A stretch of DNA of 64,000 nucleotides from JACTUA01 sp964551875 (GCA_964551875.1 CAZKEV010000004.1:1-64000); one strand, 5' to 3'; shown: positions 1 through 9,414, counted from the first letter of the stretch. Translations and numbers: made by a program. Notes: a model not told the origin generated them from the sequence alone.

Positions 1-1077
1 GCCATGGTGGAGTACATCCGGAGGCTCTCTGTCGAGGAGAAGGGGTGGCTGGACGATAGGTCCTTCCGCGACGGGGTAGCCCTCTGCACCACGGTCCCCG
101 GGGCCACGGCGATGCAGGTGGCTGCCTATGTCGGCCTCCGTATCCGGGGTGTCGCGGGAGCCGCGGCCTCCTTCATCGGGTTCGGCCTCCCCGCCTTCTT
201 CTTTATGATGATCCTCTCGGCTCTCTACCTGGAGATGAAGGGGATCGGGATGGCCATCTCTGCCTTCCAGGGGCTCAAGGTGCTCGTGGTCGCGATAGTG
301 AGTGCGGCTGCGATCAGCTTCTCCCGGGACACGCTTTCGGGGATCAAACCGGTTGTTATCGCCGTGATTGCTGCTGCCCTCTTCCTCGCCGGTGTGAGCC
401 CGATCCTGATCATCATCCTTGCAGGGGCCCTCGGGATTCTCGCCGGGACCCCCCTCCCCGTTCAGGGAGATGGAGCCGGAGATGCCATGGGCTCGACAGT
501 TCGTCCGCTCCTCCTCATCGCCCTGTGCGGGGCCGCACTCCTCGTCGCCCTCGCCCTCCTTTCCCCGTCCCTCGCCGAGATCTTCGCCCTGATGCTCCGG
601 ATCGATCTCTTTGCCTTCGGGGGAGGGCAGGCGTCCCTCCCCCTCCTCTTCCACGAGGTCGTCCAGGCCCGGGGCTGGCTCGATGCCCAGACGTTCCTCG
701 ACGGGATTGCTCTCGGGCAGGTCACCCCGGGCCCCATTGTCATCTCGGCAACCTTCATCGGCTACCTCCTCCAGGGGCCGCTCGGGGGTGCGGTGGCGAC
801 CCTCGGGATCTTCCTCCCCTCCTTCCTTATGGTCATCGGCCTTGCCCCGTACTTCCCGAGGATCCGGGATTCGCCGGCCCTGAGCAGGGCCTTCGGGGGT
901 ATCGTCGCCTCCTTTGCCGGGCTCCTCATCTCGGTTGCCATCCTCTTTGGCTCCCAGATCCCCTGGAACCTCCCACGGGTCCTCATCGCCGGAGGCGCAT
1001 TCATCGCCCTGATGGGGAAGGTCAGGGTCCACTGGGTGGTGCTCGCAGGGCTCCTCATCTCCCTCCTTCTCCTCTGA
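1..1077 (+). CDS. chrA: Chromate transporter family protein (ChrA), 5'-truncated by window edge
   Basis: This is a CHR-family membrane transporter of the long, two-domain type. It has two homologous hydrophobic halves: about residues 1-150, where the VPGATAMQVAAYVG segment matches the PGP motif region, and about 175-357, which contains the LFAFGGGQASLPLL and TPGPIVISATFIGY segments typical of the second CHR domain. The reading frame is open to base 1 and lacks the expected N-terminal FGG-containing helix, so the true start lies upstream of the window. Family members export chromate or move sulfate-like anions. The substrate here is not shown by the sequence. A 65-base gap separates it from the next gene on the same strand. 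Confidence 0.85.
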   Translation, partial: AMVEYIRRLSVEEKGWLDDRSFRDGVALCTTVPGATAMQVAAYVGLRIRGVAGAAASFIGFGLPAFFFMMILSALYLEMKGIGMAISAFQGLKVLVVAIVSAAAISFSRDTLSGIKPVVIAVIAAALFLAGVSPILIIILAGALGILAGTPLPVQGDGAGDAMGSTVRPLLLIALCGAALLVALALLSPSLAEIFALMLRIDLFAFGGGQASLPLLFHEVVQARGWLDAQTFLDGIALGQVTPGPIVISATFIGYLLQGPLGGAVATLGIFLPSFLMVIGLAPYFPRIRDSPALSRAFGGIVASFAGLLISVAILFGSQIPWNLPRVLIAGGAFIALMGKVRVHWVVLAGLLISLLLL

Positions 1078-1142
1078 TCCATTTCCTGGGGATATGCTTT
1101 TTACACGGCATCCCCCAGATTGCCGGAAGGGATGAACCATCC

Positions 1143-1823
1143 ATGAAGCTCGGGGTCCTCTTCTCGGGCGGCAAGGACTCGGCCTTTGCCTGCCACAGGG
1201 CCATGGCGAAGGAGGAGGTCGCGTGCCTCATCACCGTCCTTCCTTCGAACCCCGAGAGCTATCTCTTCCACACCCCGAACATCAGCCTGACAGCACTCCA
1301 GGCCGAGGCGGCAGGGCTCCCCCTGGTGTCCGTGGAGAGCGAGGGGGTTGAGGAGGCGGAGGTCGCCGACCTCTCCCGGGCGATATCCCGGGGAGTTGAG
1401 GAGCACGGGATCGAGGGGGTGGTGACGGGCGCGATCCACTCGGTGTACCAGGCAACCCGGATCCAGCGGGCCTGCCATTCCCTTGACCTCTGGTGCTTCA
1501 ACCCGCTCTGGCAGAGGGACCAGGAGGAGTACCTTTCGGAGGTCGTCTCTTCGGGGTTCAGGTTCCTCATCTCGGGGGTATCTGCCGCCCCCTTCGAGGA
1601 GGCATGGCTGGGGAGGGAGGTGGACCGGGTGACACTTGATGAGCTGAAGGCCATGGCCCGCCGGCACCGGATGAACCCGGCCGGGGAAGGGGGCGAGTAC
1701 GAGACCTTCGTCCTCGATGCACCGTTCTTCAGGAAGCGGATAGAGGTTCTCAGGGCGTCAAGGGAATACCACGAGCATCACGGGATATACCGGATCGACG
1801 ATGCAAGACTGGTGGCGAAATGA
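1143..1823 (+). CDS. dph6: Diphthine--ammonia ligase-like PP-loop ATPase (Dph6 family)
   Basis: A 226-residue adenine-nucleotide alpha-hydrolase protein. The N-terminus MKLGVLFSGGKDS carries the PP-loop SGGKDS at residues 8-13, which fixes the start at 1143; the frame is open further upstream only as an overlap with chrA. The C-terminal part has the GEGGEYETFVLDAPFF signature of the MJ0570/Dph6 family, which performs the final amidation of diphthine on elongation factor 2 using ATP and ammonium. Length is normal for archaeal members. The stop overlaps the next start by 4 bases, indicating translational coupling with a glutamine amidotransferase-like gene that could supply ammonia; that link is inference. 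Confidence 0.85.
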   Translation: MKLGVLFSGGKDSAFACHRAMAKEEVACLITVLPSNPESYLFHTPNISLTALQAEAAGLPLVSVESEGVEEAEVADLSRAISRGVEEHGIEGVVTGAIHSVYQATRIQRACHSLDLWCFNPLWQRDQEEYLSEVVSSGFRFLISGVSAAPFEEAWLGREVDRVTLDELKAMARRHRMNPAGEGGEYETFVLDAPFFRKRIEVLRASREYHEHHGIYRIDDARLVAK

Positions 1824-2440
1824 TCCTCATCGTGGACCTCTCGTACCGGCCAGGCTCCCTCTCTGCCGATGAGTTCGTTGCCCCCGTCGAGCATATAGTA
1901 CAGCAGGACGGGTACCCCACCCGGATCCGGCATTATGCCGGTCTCTCCCAACAGGATATTGCATCAGCGGATGGCGCCATCCTCTGCGGAACGGCCATGA
2001 AGGACTTCGGGTACCTCGAGGAGATGGAGAGGTTCGCCTGGCTTCTTTCCTTTCCCTGCCCTGCGCTTGGCATATGCGCAGGAATGCAGGTAATGGTCCG
2101 GGTCTATGGGGGCGGCATCCACCAGAAAACCGGTATCGGGATGGCCGAGCAGCAGGTCGTCGCCCCCGATTCCCTGCTCGCCGGGAGGGACCGGTTCCCG
2201 GCTTACGAACTCCATTCCCTTGTCGTGGTACCTCCGCCATCCTTCAGGGTCCTCGCCGTCTCCCCGTCGGGTGTCCAGGCGATCCGGCACAGGGAACGGC
2301 CGGTCTATGGCGTGATGTTTCACCCGGAGGTGCGGAACGAATGGCTGATCCGGCAGTTCCTCTCCCTCTGTCGGCCCGGGGAGGGGCGCAGGGATGGCCT
2401 CATAGGGAATGAGAGAGAACAGGGATCTGAGCCAGGATGA
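1820..2440 (+). CDS. Class I glutamine amidotransferase-like protein (GuaA-type domain)
   Basis: A 206-residue stand-alone class I amidotransferase domain. The nucleophile elbow reads LGICAGMQ (Cys about residue 80) and the catalytic His-Glu pair is FHPE (about 165), so the triad appears complete. Such domains hydrolyse glutamine and pass ammonia to a partner synthetase. It resembles the archaeal GMP synthase small subunit, but the sequence is divergent and the neighbours are Dph6-like and polyamine genes rather than purine genes. It overlaps both flanking genes by 4 bases, so the three are one operon. The partner enzyme is not established. Confidence 0.75.
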   Translation: MILIVDLSYRPGSLSADEFVAPVEHIVQQDGYPTRIRHYAGLSQQDIASADGAILCGTAMKDFGYLEEMERFAWLLSFPCPALGICAGMQVMVRVYGGGIHQKTGIGMAEQQVVAPDSLLAGRDRFPAYELHSLVVVPPPSFRVLAVSPSGVQAIRHRERPVYGVMFHPEVRNEWLIRQFLSLCRPGEGRRDGLIGNEREQGSEPG

Positions 2441-4365
2441 AGAGCCCGGCGAACCGGAAGACAAGGATAGGCCTCATCCAGATGAGGGTCTCCGAAGACC
2501 CCCAGGACAACCTGGAGAGGGCATTACAGGCCGCAGGTGAAGCGGCCGGACGGGGTGCCCGGATCATCTGCCTCCCCGAGCTCTACCGCACCCGCTACTT
2601 CCCCCAGGACGAGTGCGCAGGCATGCAGGGACTCTCCGAAACCGTCCCCGGGGAATCGACCCGGTCTTTCTCAGCCCTTGCACGGAAGCACCGGGTGGTC
2701 ATCATCGTCCCCATCTTCGAGCGGGGGGAGTCAGGAGCCTTCCACAACACGGCGGTGGTCATCGACCGCGACGGCGGGATCCTCCCGTTGTACCGGAAAG
2801 TCCATGTGCCCTTCGACCCCCTCTTCTACGAGAAGCATTATTTCGTCCCCGGGGATGGCTTCAGGGTCTATGATACTGATCCTGCCCGGTTCGCGGTCCT
2901 CATCTGCTATGACCAGTGGTTCCCCGAGGCCGCGAGGGCCGCCGCCCTCATGGGCGCCGAGATCATCTTCTACCCCACCGCTATCGGGTGGATCGGGGGG
3001 AATGGGACCCCTGCCGAGGGTGACTGGCACGGGGCCTGGGAGGCGGTCCAGCGGGGCCATGCCATCGCGAACGGTGTCCATGTGGCCGCGGTGAACAGGG
3101 CCGGGCAGGAGGGGGAGCTGCTCTTCTGGGGCGGGTCGTTTGCTGCAGATGCCTTCGGGAACGTCATCGCCAGGGCCGGAACGGAAGAGGAGATCCTCGT
3201 CGTTGACCTGGACCTTTCCATGAACCGGATGGTGAGAGAGGGATGGGGGTTCCTCAGGAACCGGCGGCCGGATACATACGGGATCCTGACCCGGCCCGTG
3301 GCGCGGGAATATCCCCCGGCAATGGACCTGCCCGGCACCCCGAAAAAGCTGGGTTTCTCCATGCCTGCCGAGTGGGATCCCCAGGACGCCGTCTGGCTCG
3401 CCTGGCCCCATGACCCCGAGACCTTCGGGGATATCCCCGCCGTCGAAGAGGCCTATCTCGGGATCATCTCCGCCCTTGCGCCGTATGAGAAGGTGAACCT
3501 CCTTGTCCACGACAGAGCGATGGAGGTGAAGGTGAAGAGCCTGCTCACAGGTGCAGGGATTGATCCTGGGCGCGTGAGCCTCTCTCCCTTCGACTACGCC
3601 GATGTCTGGTTCCGCGATTACGGGCCGACCTTCGTCGTGAACCATCGGGATCATACGCTCGGCATGGTTGCCTGGGATTTCAATGCCTGGGGCGACAAGT
3701 ACCCCGGTCTCGTCAGGGACGGCCGGATCCCGTCGTGCCTGAACAGCCGGCTCCGCCTCCCCCTCTTCAGGCCGGGGATAGTCCTCGAAGGCGGGTCCAT
3801 CGATGTAAACGGGAGAGGGGCGGTCCTCGCCACAGAGCAGTGCCTGGAGAACCCCAACCGCAACCCGGAGCTTTCGAAAGGGGAGGTGGAATCCTATCTC
3901 CGCGAGTACCTGGGCGCATCCACGGTCATCTGGCTGAAGGGCGGGATCGCGGGGGACGACACCGATGGCCATATCGATGACGTTGCGCGGTTTGTGAACC
4001 CCTCGACGGTGGTCTATGCAAGGGAAGAGGAGGAGGGGGATGAGAATTACCGTGTCCTCAGGGAGAACGAGAGCATCCTCCGGAAGGCGCGGGACCAGGA
4101 CGGGAATCCTCTCACTATCATTCCCCTCCCTATGCCCGGGCGGCTGGGAGAGGGCACAAGGCTCCCCGCGAGTTACCTGAACTTCTTCATCGGGAACCGC
4201 GTGGTCCTTGTCCCGGTCTTCTCGGACCCGAACGACGAAAAGGCCCTGGGGATACTCAGGAAGGTCTTCCCCGAAAGAGAAGTGACAGGCATCGACTGCC
4301 GTGCCCTCGTCGAGGGGCTGGGGGCCATCCACTGCATCACGCAGCAGCAGCCGCGGGCAGGGTGA
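2437..4365 (+). CDS. Bifunctional N-carbamoylputrescine amidase / agmatine deiminase fusion
   Basis: A 642-residue fusion of two enzymes that act in sequence. Residues about 8-290 are a nitrilase-superfamily N-carbamoylputrescine amidase with triad Glu48 (CLPELY), Lys121 (YRKVHVP) and Cys157 (LICYDQWFPE). Residues about 305-640 are a porphyromonas-type agmatine deiminase with WFRDYGP (391-397), DDTDGHIDD with His512, and the catalytic Cys633 near the C-terminus (HCITQQQP). Agmatine deiminase makes N-carbamoylputrescine, and the amidase converts it to putrescine, CO2 and ammonia, so the fusion could run both steps. The reading frame is continuous through the linker at 290-305. It ends the four-base-overlap operon that begins with dph6. 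Confidence 0.92.
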   Translation: MKSPANRKTRIGLIQMRVSEDPQDNLERALQAAGEAAGRGARIICLPELYRTRYFPQDECAGMQGLSETVPGESTRSFSALARKHRVVIIVPIFERGESGAFHNTAVVIDRDGGILPLYRKVHVPFDPLFYEKHYFVPGDGFRVYDTDPARFAVLICYDQWFPEAARAAALMGAEIIFYPTAIGWIGGNGTPAEGDWHGAWEAVQRGHAIANGVHVAAVNRAGQEGELLFWGGSFAADAFGNVIARAGTEEEILVVDLDLSMNRMVREGWGFLRNRRPDTYGILTRPVAREYPPAMDLPGTPKKLGFSMPAEWDPQDAVWLAWPHDPETFGDIPAVEEAYLGIISALAPYEKVNLLVHDRAMEVKVKSLLTGAGIDPGRVSLSPFDYADVWFRDYGPTFVVNHRDHTLGMVAWDFNAWGDKYPGLVRDGRIPSCLNSRLRLPLFRPGIVLEGGSIDVNGRGAVLATEQCLENPNRNPELSKGEVESYLREYLGASTVIWLKGGIAGDDTDGHIDDVARFVNPSTVVYAREEEEGDENYRVLRENESILRKARDQDGNPLTIIPLPMPGRLGEGTRLPASYLNFFIGNRVVLVPVFSDPNDEKALGILRKVFPEREVTGIDCRALVEGLGAIHCITQQQPRAG

Positions 4366-4389
4366 TTCCCTCAGGAAGACCCGCGGGTG

Positions 4390-5954
4390 CTACAGCCTCG
4401 TCTGCGCCTGCTCCCTCATGTACGAGAGGAGGTAGTACGGCCCTCCCACCCCCTTTCCCGTCGAACCGCTCGCCTTCCACCCCCCGAATGACTGGTGCCC
4501 GCCCATGCGCCGGTCGTTGCACCCCCCCGCCGGTTGGAGTAGCAGACCCCGAACCGTATCTCATCGAAGAAAGCCCCGACCTCAGCCTCATCCTCTGAGA
4601 AGATCCCTGCCGTGAGACCGTACTCGGTATCATTGGCCTTTTCGAGGGCTTCCCCGAGGGTGGAGAAGGTCCCGATGATGAGGAAGGGGACAAAGAGCTC
4701 CCTCTTTTCCAGGGGATGGCCGGGGGGAAGCCCGGATACCAGGGTGGGTTCCACGTAATTCCCGCTCGAGAATGCACCCTCCTCGCGCACATTCCCGCCT
4801 GTGATCACCGTCCCACCGTCCTTCCTGCAGAGGGCCACCGCTTCGGTGAATGCCTTCTTCGCCTTCCCATCGATGACGGGCCCGATGAAGGTATCCCGTT
4901 CCCGGGGATCGCCGATCCTGAGGGCTTCGGTCCTCGCCCGCAGGGATTCCATGAACTCCTCTGCGACCGGCTCCTGGACGTACACCCTCGATGTGGCGCT
5001 GCACTTCTGGCCGGAGTACCCGAATGCACCCCTGGCAACCCCCTCAACCGCCTTCTCAAGGTCTGCCTTCTCCGTGACGATGACCGGGTTCTTGCTCCCC
5101 ATCTCCGCGATGAGGGGCTTGGGATAGGGCTGCCTCGCTGAGAAGTTCCGGAGAAGCCACATGCCCGCATCCCGCGAACCGGTGAAGGCGATACCGTCGA
5201 GATCCGGGCTGGAGACCGCCGCCTGGCCGAAAGGGCCGCCCGGCCCGGTCACGTAGTTGATGGCCCCGACCGGAACCCCGCTGCCGGTGAAGGCACGGTA
5301 GAGCGAAAGGCCCGTGAGGGGGGCCGCGCTCGTGGGTTTCAGGACAACAGTGTTCCCCGTGAGGAGCGCTGCAGATGCCATCCCTGCCGCGAGGTCGAGA
5401 GGAAAGTTGAACGGGGAGATCACCGCCCAGGCGCCGTAGGGCTTCATCACGCTTGACCCCCGTGCCCCGGGTGCCTCGGGTTCCATGGGTACCGTGTATC
5501 CCTGGTTCTTCGCGTACAGGTCTGCGTTGTACCTGAGCATGTCGATGGCCTCCCCCACCTCGGCGACAGCTTCGAACCGGTTCTTTCCGACCTCGTACGT
5601 GATCAGGGCTGCAAGGAGATACCTGTCGGCTAGAAGCCGATCCGCTGTCTTCCTGATGATCGCCGTCCGCTCTCTCCAGCCCCTCCGGCTCCACTCCGGA
5701 AATGCCTCCTTTGCCTCCCGGAATGCTCTCCTGGCCTCGTCCTCTCCGCCAGTCTGGAAAGAACCGATGAGGATATCCCGGTCGATGGGTGACCTGACCT
5801 CGAACTCCCTCCCGGTAGAGACCTCCCGCCTGCCGATGAGGATGGGATGGCTCTGCCCGAGCTCGCCGGAAGCCTTCCCGAGGGCGTCTTCATACGCCTG
5901 GTGGAGGGTGGGGTCGCCCTCCATGGATACATACGTGACCTTCTCCTCTGTCAT
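4390..5954 (-). CDS. NAD(P)-dependent aldehyde dehydrogenase (P5C dehydrogenase-like), C-terminal frameshift
   Basis: An aldehyde dehydrogenase superfamily protein, most like delta-1-pyrroline-5-carboxylate or succinate-semialdehyde dehydrogenases. It shows the cofactor-binding ISPFNFPL and KPTS segments, the general-base Glu in IAEMGSKNP and the nucleophile Cys in YSGQKCSATSR. The frame that starts at 5954 runs to 4416, but after VCYSNRRGGATTGAW its C-terminus becomes arginine-rich nonsense. The family C-terminus (GHQSFGGWKASGSTGKG, then GGPYYLLSYMREQAQT) continues in another frame and stops at 4390. One base appears to be missing near a run of seven G (minus strand, about 4522-4528). Either a sequencing error or a recent frameshift is possible. 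It converges with the upstream operon. Confidence 0.85.
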
Positions 5955-6122
5955 GATCTTCAGCTCCTTCCAGGTCAGGTAGCCCGGACACCTCCCCGTG
6001 ACCTCTCCAGGTCACCGCCAAAGGGATTGACTCGCCTGATTCGTTGCCATCCTCCGCTGGCGGCCTGCATCCATCCATCTCAACAGGAGATCACCATCTC
6101 CAGGTCCTTCCAGGATTCACTT

Positions 6123-6974
6123 TCATTCCGGACCGGCAACCTTCTCGAGATACCCCCAGAGCCGGTCCTGGATATCGCGATCATGGGAGGTCCTGGATGA
6201 ACGCTCCTCCTTCATCCCGTCGAAGTACTTCCCGGTCACTCCGGCAACCCTCGGGGATGTTGCAAGGTAAACCGGAGTCCGGGCCCCGGTGTCGGGAGGC
6301 TCGCAGGGGTAGTCCGGGAAGGCTGAATACAGGAGCTTCGTGCAGATCACACCGGGATGCAGGCAGTTCACCGTCACCTGCCCGGGATCGAGCCTTCGGG
6401 CAAGGGAATAGGTGAAGAGGATCACTCCGAGTTTCGAACGGGAGTATGCCCCCCACCCGTCGTACTGCTTCTCACCCTGGAGGTTGTCCCAATCCAGCGT
6501 GTTTGCATCGAAGTGGGCGCTGGATGCGATGTTCACGATCCGGGCGGGTGCATCCGCCTCCAGGAGCGGCATGAGGAGGTGCGAGAGGAGAAAGGGGGCT
6601 GCGAGGTTCACGGCGAAGGTCAACTCGAGCCCGTCCCCGGTGAGGACCCGGCCAGGCAGGTAGACACCGGCGTTGTTGATCAGGACGTCGAGCCGGTCAT
6701 ACCTTTCTGTCACGCTGGCGGCGAGGCTGCGGATGCCCTTCAGGGATGAGAGATCCGCCGTAAAGAGGTCGAGGGCTGCGCCCCCGGTCTCCTTCCCGAT
6801 CTCCCGGAGAACTGCACGGCCCTTCTCGCGGTCCCTCCCGTGGACGAGGACCCGGTGGCCCTGGCGGGCGAGGGCTTTGGCCGTGGCCTTGCCGATGCCA
6901 TCTGTGGAGCCGGTGACGAGGATGGTTCTCGTTATAGGGAGGGAGGCATCGGCAAGCGAATGTACCAGGGTCAT
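6123..6974 (-). CDS. Short-chain dehydrogenase/reductase (retinol dehydrogenase-like)
   Basis: A 283-residue classical SDR with a Rossmann fold. Visible motifs are the glycine-rich cofactor loop TGSTDGIGKA (about residues 21-30), NNAG (about 100), the catalytic Ser in NIASSAH and the YSRSK active-site Tyr/Lys. HGRDREKGR after beta-2 favours NADP(H). The pattern is that of the retinol dehydrogenase/WW-domain oxidoreductase-like group, whose substrates in archaea are unknown. The gene stands alone between an aldehyde dehydrogenase and a secreted small protein, both on the minus strand, with gaps of about 170 and 200 bases. Confidence 0.85.
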   Translation of the reverse strand: MTLVHSLADASLPITRTILVTGSTDGIGKATAKALARQGHRVLVHGRDREKGRAVLREIGKETGGAALDLFTADLSSLKGIRSLAASVTERYDRLDVLINNAGVYLPGRVLTGDGLELTFAVNLAAPFLLSHLLMPLLEADAPARIVNIASSAHFDANTLDWDNLQGEKQYDGWGAYSRSKLGVILFTYSLARRLDPGQVTVNCLHPGVICTKLLYSAFPDYPCEPPDTGARTPVYLATSPRVAGVTGKYFDGMKEERSSRTSHDRDIQDRLWGYLEKVAGPE

Positions 6975-7177
6975 GCTCCTGACAGGGTCTTTCTCTCCTT
7001 TCTGGGGATATCGGGAGTTGGGGAGAAAAAGGTTTTCCCGGCCGGCGATTTTGAGGGCCTCTCACCGGAAGGATGCGGCCAGGAAGTGCCGGACCGTTGC
7101 TGTCACAAGAATTGATACGAAAGAGGATTCCCGGCAGGGGGGGTTTCCCCGGTCGGGTATTGGCCCGACGGGTCCGG

Positions 7178-7636
7178 TTAGAGCCCGGCAGCTGCCGTGG
7201 TCTCTCCGGAATTCACGGTCCCTGCCTGCCTGGAGCAGGCCTTCACGGACTCCCTCGCCTGCTCGCGGAACTGCTTCCAGAGCTTCACGATCTCCTGGTT
7301 CAATTCCTTGAGGGCGGTCCGGTCCTTGTTCGTCAGGGCATTGCCAAGCGCGGTCCGCTCGTTCCCGATGGCCGTGATGGTGGCAGCCAGGTCCGTCGTG
7401 GGGCACCCGTGGCTCCCGAGGACCGAGACGGCCTCGTTCGCTCCCTCGACCCGGGTGTCATAGACCTGGAGCCGGTACTTCCCGTACACGCCCCAGAGGT
7501 CGTTCTTCAGTCCAGAATCGATCTTTCCTGCCTTCCCGAGCCCGTTCCCGTCCGCCTGCGCGGCCGATGCCGGGAGGGCGATGGCGGCGACGAGGACGAA
7601 GCCCAGGATGGCCACTGCGATGGTGTTCCTTGACAT
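7178..7636 (-). CDS. Secreted hypothetical protein, 152 aa
   Basis: I do not recognise a family. The first 25 residues form a clear Sec signal peptide (Arg-Asn, a hydrophobic run, then ALPASA-A), so the mature protein is exported. The mature part is helical and charged, with two cysteines (in GSHGCPTT and KACSRQ) that could form a disulfide. A GGAG ribosome-binding site lies about 10 bases upstream of the ATG. It is monocistronic by spacing. The mature part resembles small extracellular alpha-helical proteins, but no function can be assigned. Confidence 0.65.
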   Translation of the reverse strand: MSRNTIAVAILGFVLVAAIALPASAAQADGNGLGKAGKIDSGLKNDLWGVYGKYRLQVYDTRVEGANEAVSVLGSHGCPTTDLAATITAIGNERTALGNALTNKDRTALKELNQEIVKLWKQFREQARESVKACSRQAGTVNSGETTAAAGL

Positions 7637-7797
7637 GTTTTTTCTCTCCTGTTTCTCTTCTTCGGGTGTATTTTACCCTTGAATACAGGATTGAGGGCCT
7701 GAGCATATGTATTCCTCAAATAGGTCCGGTTCAGGAGTGGGAAGGGGCGGTTGATTCATTGAACCTGATGGTTCGATACCCTGCCGGATTTCCCGCC

Positions 7798-8475
7798 TCA
7801 GCGCATGTGGCTCCCGTCGCAGAAGGGCTTGTTCGCCGACCGCCCGCACCGGCAGAGGGTCACCCGGTTTCGGACCTCGTAGGAAAACCCGTCTGCCGCG
7901 ATGACCGGGATGCCGCCCCTGACCCAGAGGGGGCCGGTCATCCCCTCTCCCGGGCCCTCCACGAGGCCGATGGACTTCTCGAAGACCGGCTCGATGGATT
8001 TCCCTGTCTTCCGGTCCCAGACCACGAGCCGGCCCGAGTGGCAGTTCGCAGCCATATCGAGCGCGATCCTCTTCGCTTCCTCGTCACCGGACTCGATGAG
8101 GTCCCATATCCCCTTCCCCCGGATGCAGAACCGGGCATGGGAGCAGAATCCGGGAGCATCGGAAAGCCTGATATCCCTTCCTTCGGTCCACCCGGCCCGG
8201 TCCGGGTACGGCACCCGGCTGGCCGTCTCGGTGCCGTCGAAGTGGTTCTTCAGATGCGTCCCGTCGCAGAAGGGCCTGTCCCCCGATCCCCCGCACCGGC
8301 AGAGGGCATAGGTCTCCTGAACGGGGACCTGGTCGCCCTCCTTCCACTTTACGGAGTTCCCCTTCCTGTCGCAGACGAGGACCTGTTTTAAGAGCGGGAT
8401 ACCTCCGGTGACCCTATACGGCCCGTTCTTCGTCACGCGGATCCGTTCTTTCTCTTTTTCCCCTGCACCTGGCAT
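7798..8475 (-). CDS. Double-CDGSH iron-sulfur protein with central Fer4_19-like domain
   Basis: A 225-residue protein with two CDGSH [2Fe-2S] motifs. The first is C59-x-C61 with PFC70DGTH74, and the second is C208-x-C210 with PFC219DGSH223. Each supplies the 3-Cys/1-His ligand set of mitoNEET-type clusters. Between them lies a divergent ferredoxin-like segment, FCSHARFCIRG followed by ANCHSGRLVVWD, matching the Fer4_19 pattern with Cys residues for another cluster. Proteins with this layout are soluble and are thought to take part in redox or cluster transfer. The gene is isolated, with a 160-base gap downstream and about 290 bases upstream in which I see nothing supportable. Confidence 0.85.
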   Translation of the reverse strand: MPGAGEKEKERIRVTKNGPYRVTGGIPLLKQVLVCDRKGNSVKWKEGDQVPVQETYALCRCGGSGDRPFCDGTHLKNHFDGTETASRVPYPDRAGWTEGRDIRLSDAPGFCSHARFCIRGKGIWDLIESGDEEAKRIALDMAANCHSGRLVVWDRKTGKSIEPVFEKSIGLVEGPGEGMTGPLWVRGGIPVIAADGFSYEVRNRVTLCRCGRSANKPFCDGSHMR

Positions 8476-8765
8476 GCTTCTCCCCCAAAAAATGCAGGAT
8501 CATAGTATTTGAGCCCCCCCTCCATTCAGCCTGTCTCATCAATTCCAGGGTGCCGGGAATATTTTCCTTTCGATCATTTTCCGTATGTCCAGAGGGCAAC
8601 GGAATAAATCCCGACCTGGACTTTTATTGTCAGCGGGCGAACAGTCCGGTATCCTTTTCCGGTGGTACCATTACTCCCGTCCACACGTCCTTCGGCGGTG
8701 CATATTCTTCAAAAATCGGCGTCTCACCGCAGATCCCGCGACACGCCTCTCCCCGGGGCATTCTC

Positions 8766-9059
8766 TTACGAGGGAAGCGGCGAAACGGCCGGCCCATCCA
8801 TCAATTCAACCGTGTACCGGTGGGGATACCCGCTCTTCTTGAAGGCCTGCGTCTCGGAGATGAAGAACCCGTACCTGCTCTTCCGGATATGGTTTCTCTG
8901 CAGAAACATCAGTAATGCGCTGATGGAAGAGGACCATGTGCCTGGCACCTGAAGAGAGCATGCAATTTCCCGGGCGGTTCCATGAGCACGGGTGATATGT
9001 TGCCTGAGCATGTGATTGCAGATGAGTTGTGCAGTTTCGTATCGCTTATTGCCGGCCAC
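8766..9059 (-). CDS. Small basic protein, possible winged-helix
   Basis: A 97-residue ORF beginning with GTG, preceded by a GTGGGGG stretch about 6 bases upstream that could serve as ribosome-binding site. The sequence is basic with a possible helix-turn-helix region (TAREIACSLQVPGTWSSSIS, then FLQRNHIRKSR), and it ends in a Pro/Ser tail. Composition is protein-like rather than shadow-like, since no opposite-strand gene overlaps it. I do not recognise a family. It could be a small DNA-binding regulator, or a chance ORF. Confidence 0.45.
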   Translation of the reverse strand: MAGNKRYETAQLICNHMLRQHITRAHGTAREIACSLQVPGTWSSSISALLMFLQRNHIRKSRYGFFISETQAFKKSGYPHRYTVELMDGPAVSPLPS

Positions 9060-9183
9060 CGAGATTCCCCCACTTATCCATTTCTTTGCCTGTCTTCCTG
9101 TATGTAGAGGCTCGCCCGGGGGATATACCTGCGCATGTGAGGTTTTTTATCAAAAAAATGGATTAAACCGGTTTTTTCCCCAT

Positions 9184-9327
9184 TCATTCACCAATAGTGC
9201 CATCGGCGAGCCCCGCGATCGCACACTCCTCGCACTCGCGACCTGCGGCCTCCCATTCCTCGTCCGAGAACTCGTCGTCGGTGAGAAGGCCGCAATATTC
9301 ACAGATCCGCCTGCATCTCCGGGGCAT
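9184..9327 (-). CDS. Small double-CxxC putative zinc-binding protein, 47 aa
   Basis: A short ORF with an excellent ribosome-binding site (GGAGG six bases before the ATG). The product starts MPRRCRRICEYCG and has two CxxC pairs (Cys9/Cys12 and Cys32/Cys35) separated by an acidic helix, so it can fold around one zinc ion as a minimal zinc ribbon. Such tiny proteins are common in haloarchaea and methanogens and are usually of unknown function. It is divergent from the RNase J-like gene that starts 88 bases away on the other strand. Confidence 0.65.
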   Translation of the reverse strand: MPRRCRRICEYCGLLTDDEFSDEEWEAAGRECEECAIAGLADGTIGE

Positions 9328-9414
9328 CGCTCCTCCAAACCATGGTTCCCGGAGAGCCTGTATACGGTTCCTCCACGATAATCATTTCATCGCAGAACAG
9401 GAGTTCACCCGCCC

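Noticed and set aside
525..1142. Upstream extension of the dph6-like frame to 525
   Set aside because: It runs antiparallel in meaning to the chrA coding frame, is Pro/Arg-rich, and the family N-terminus with SGGKDS fixes the start at 1143.
2731..4332. 533-codon open frame on the minus strand
   Set aside because: It is the shadow of the fused polyamine gene in GC-rich DNA; no domain, and both catalytic sets lie on the plus strand.
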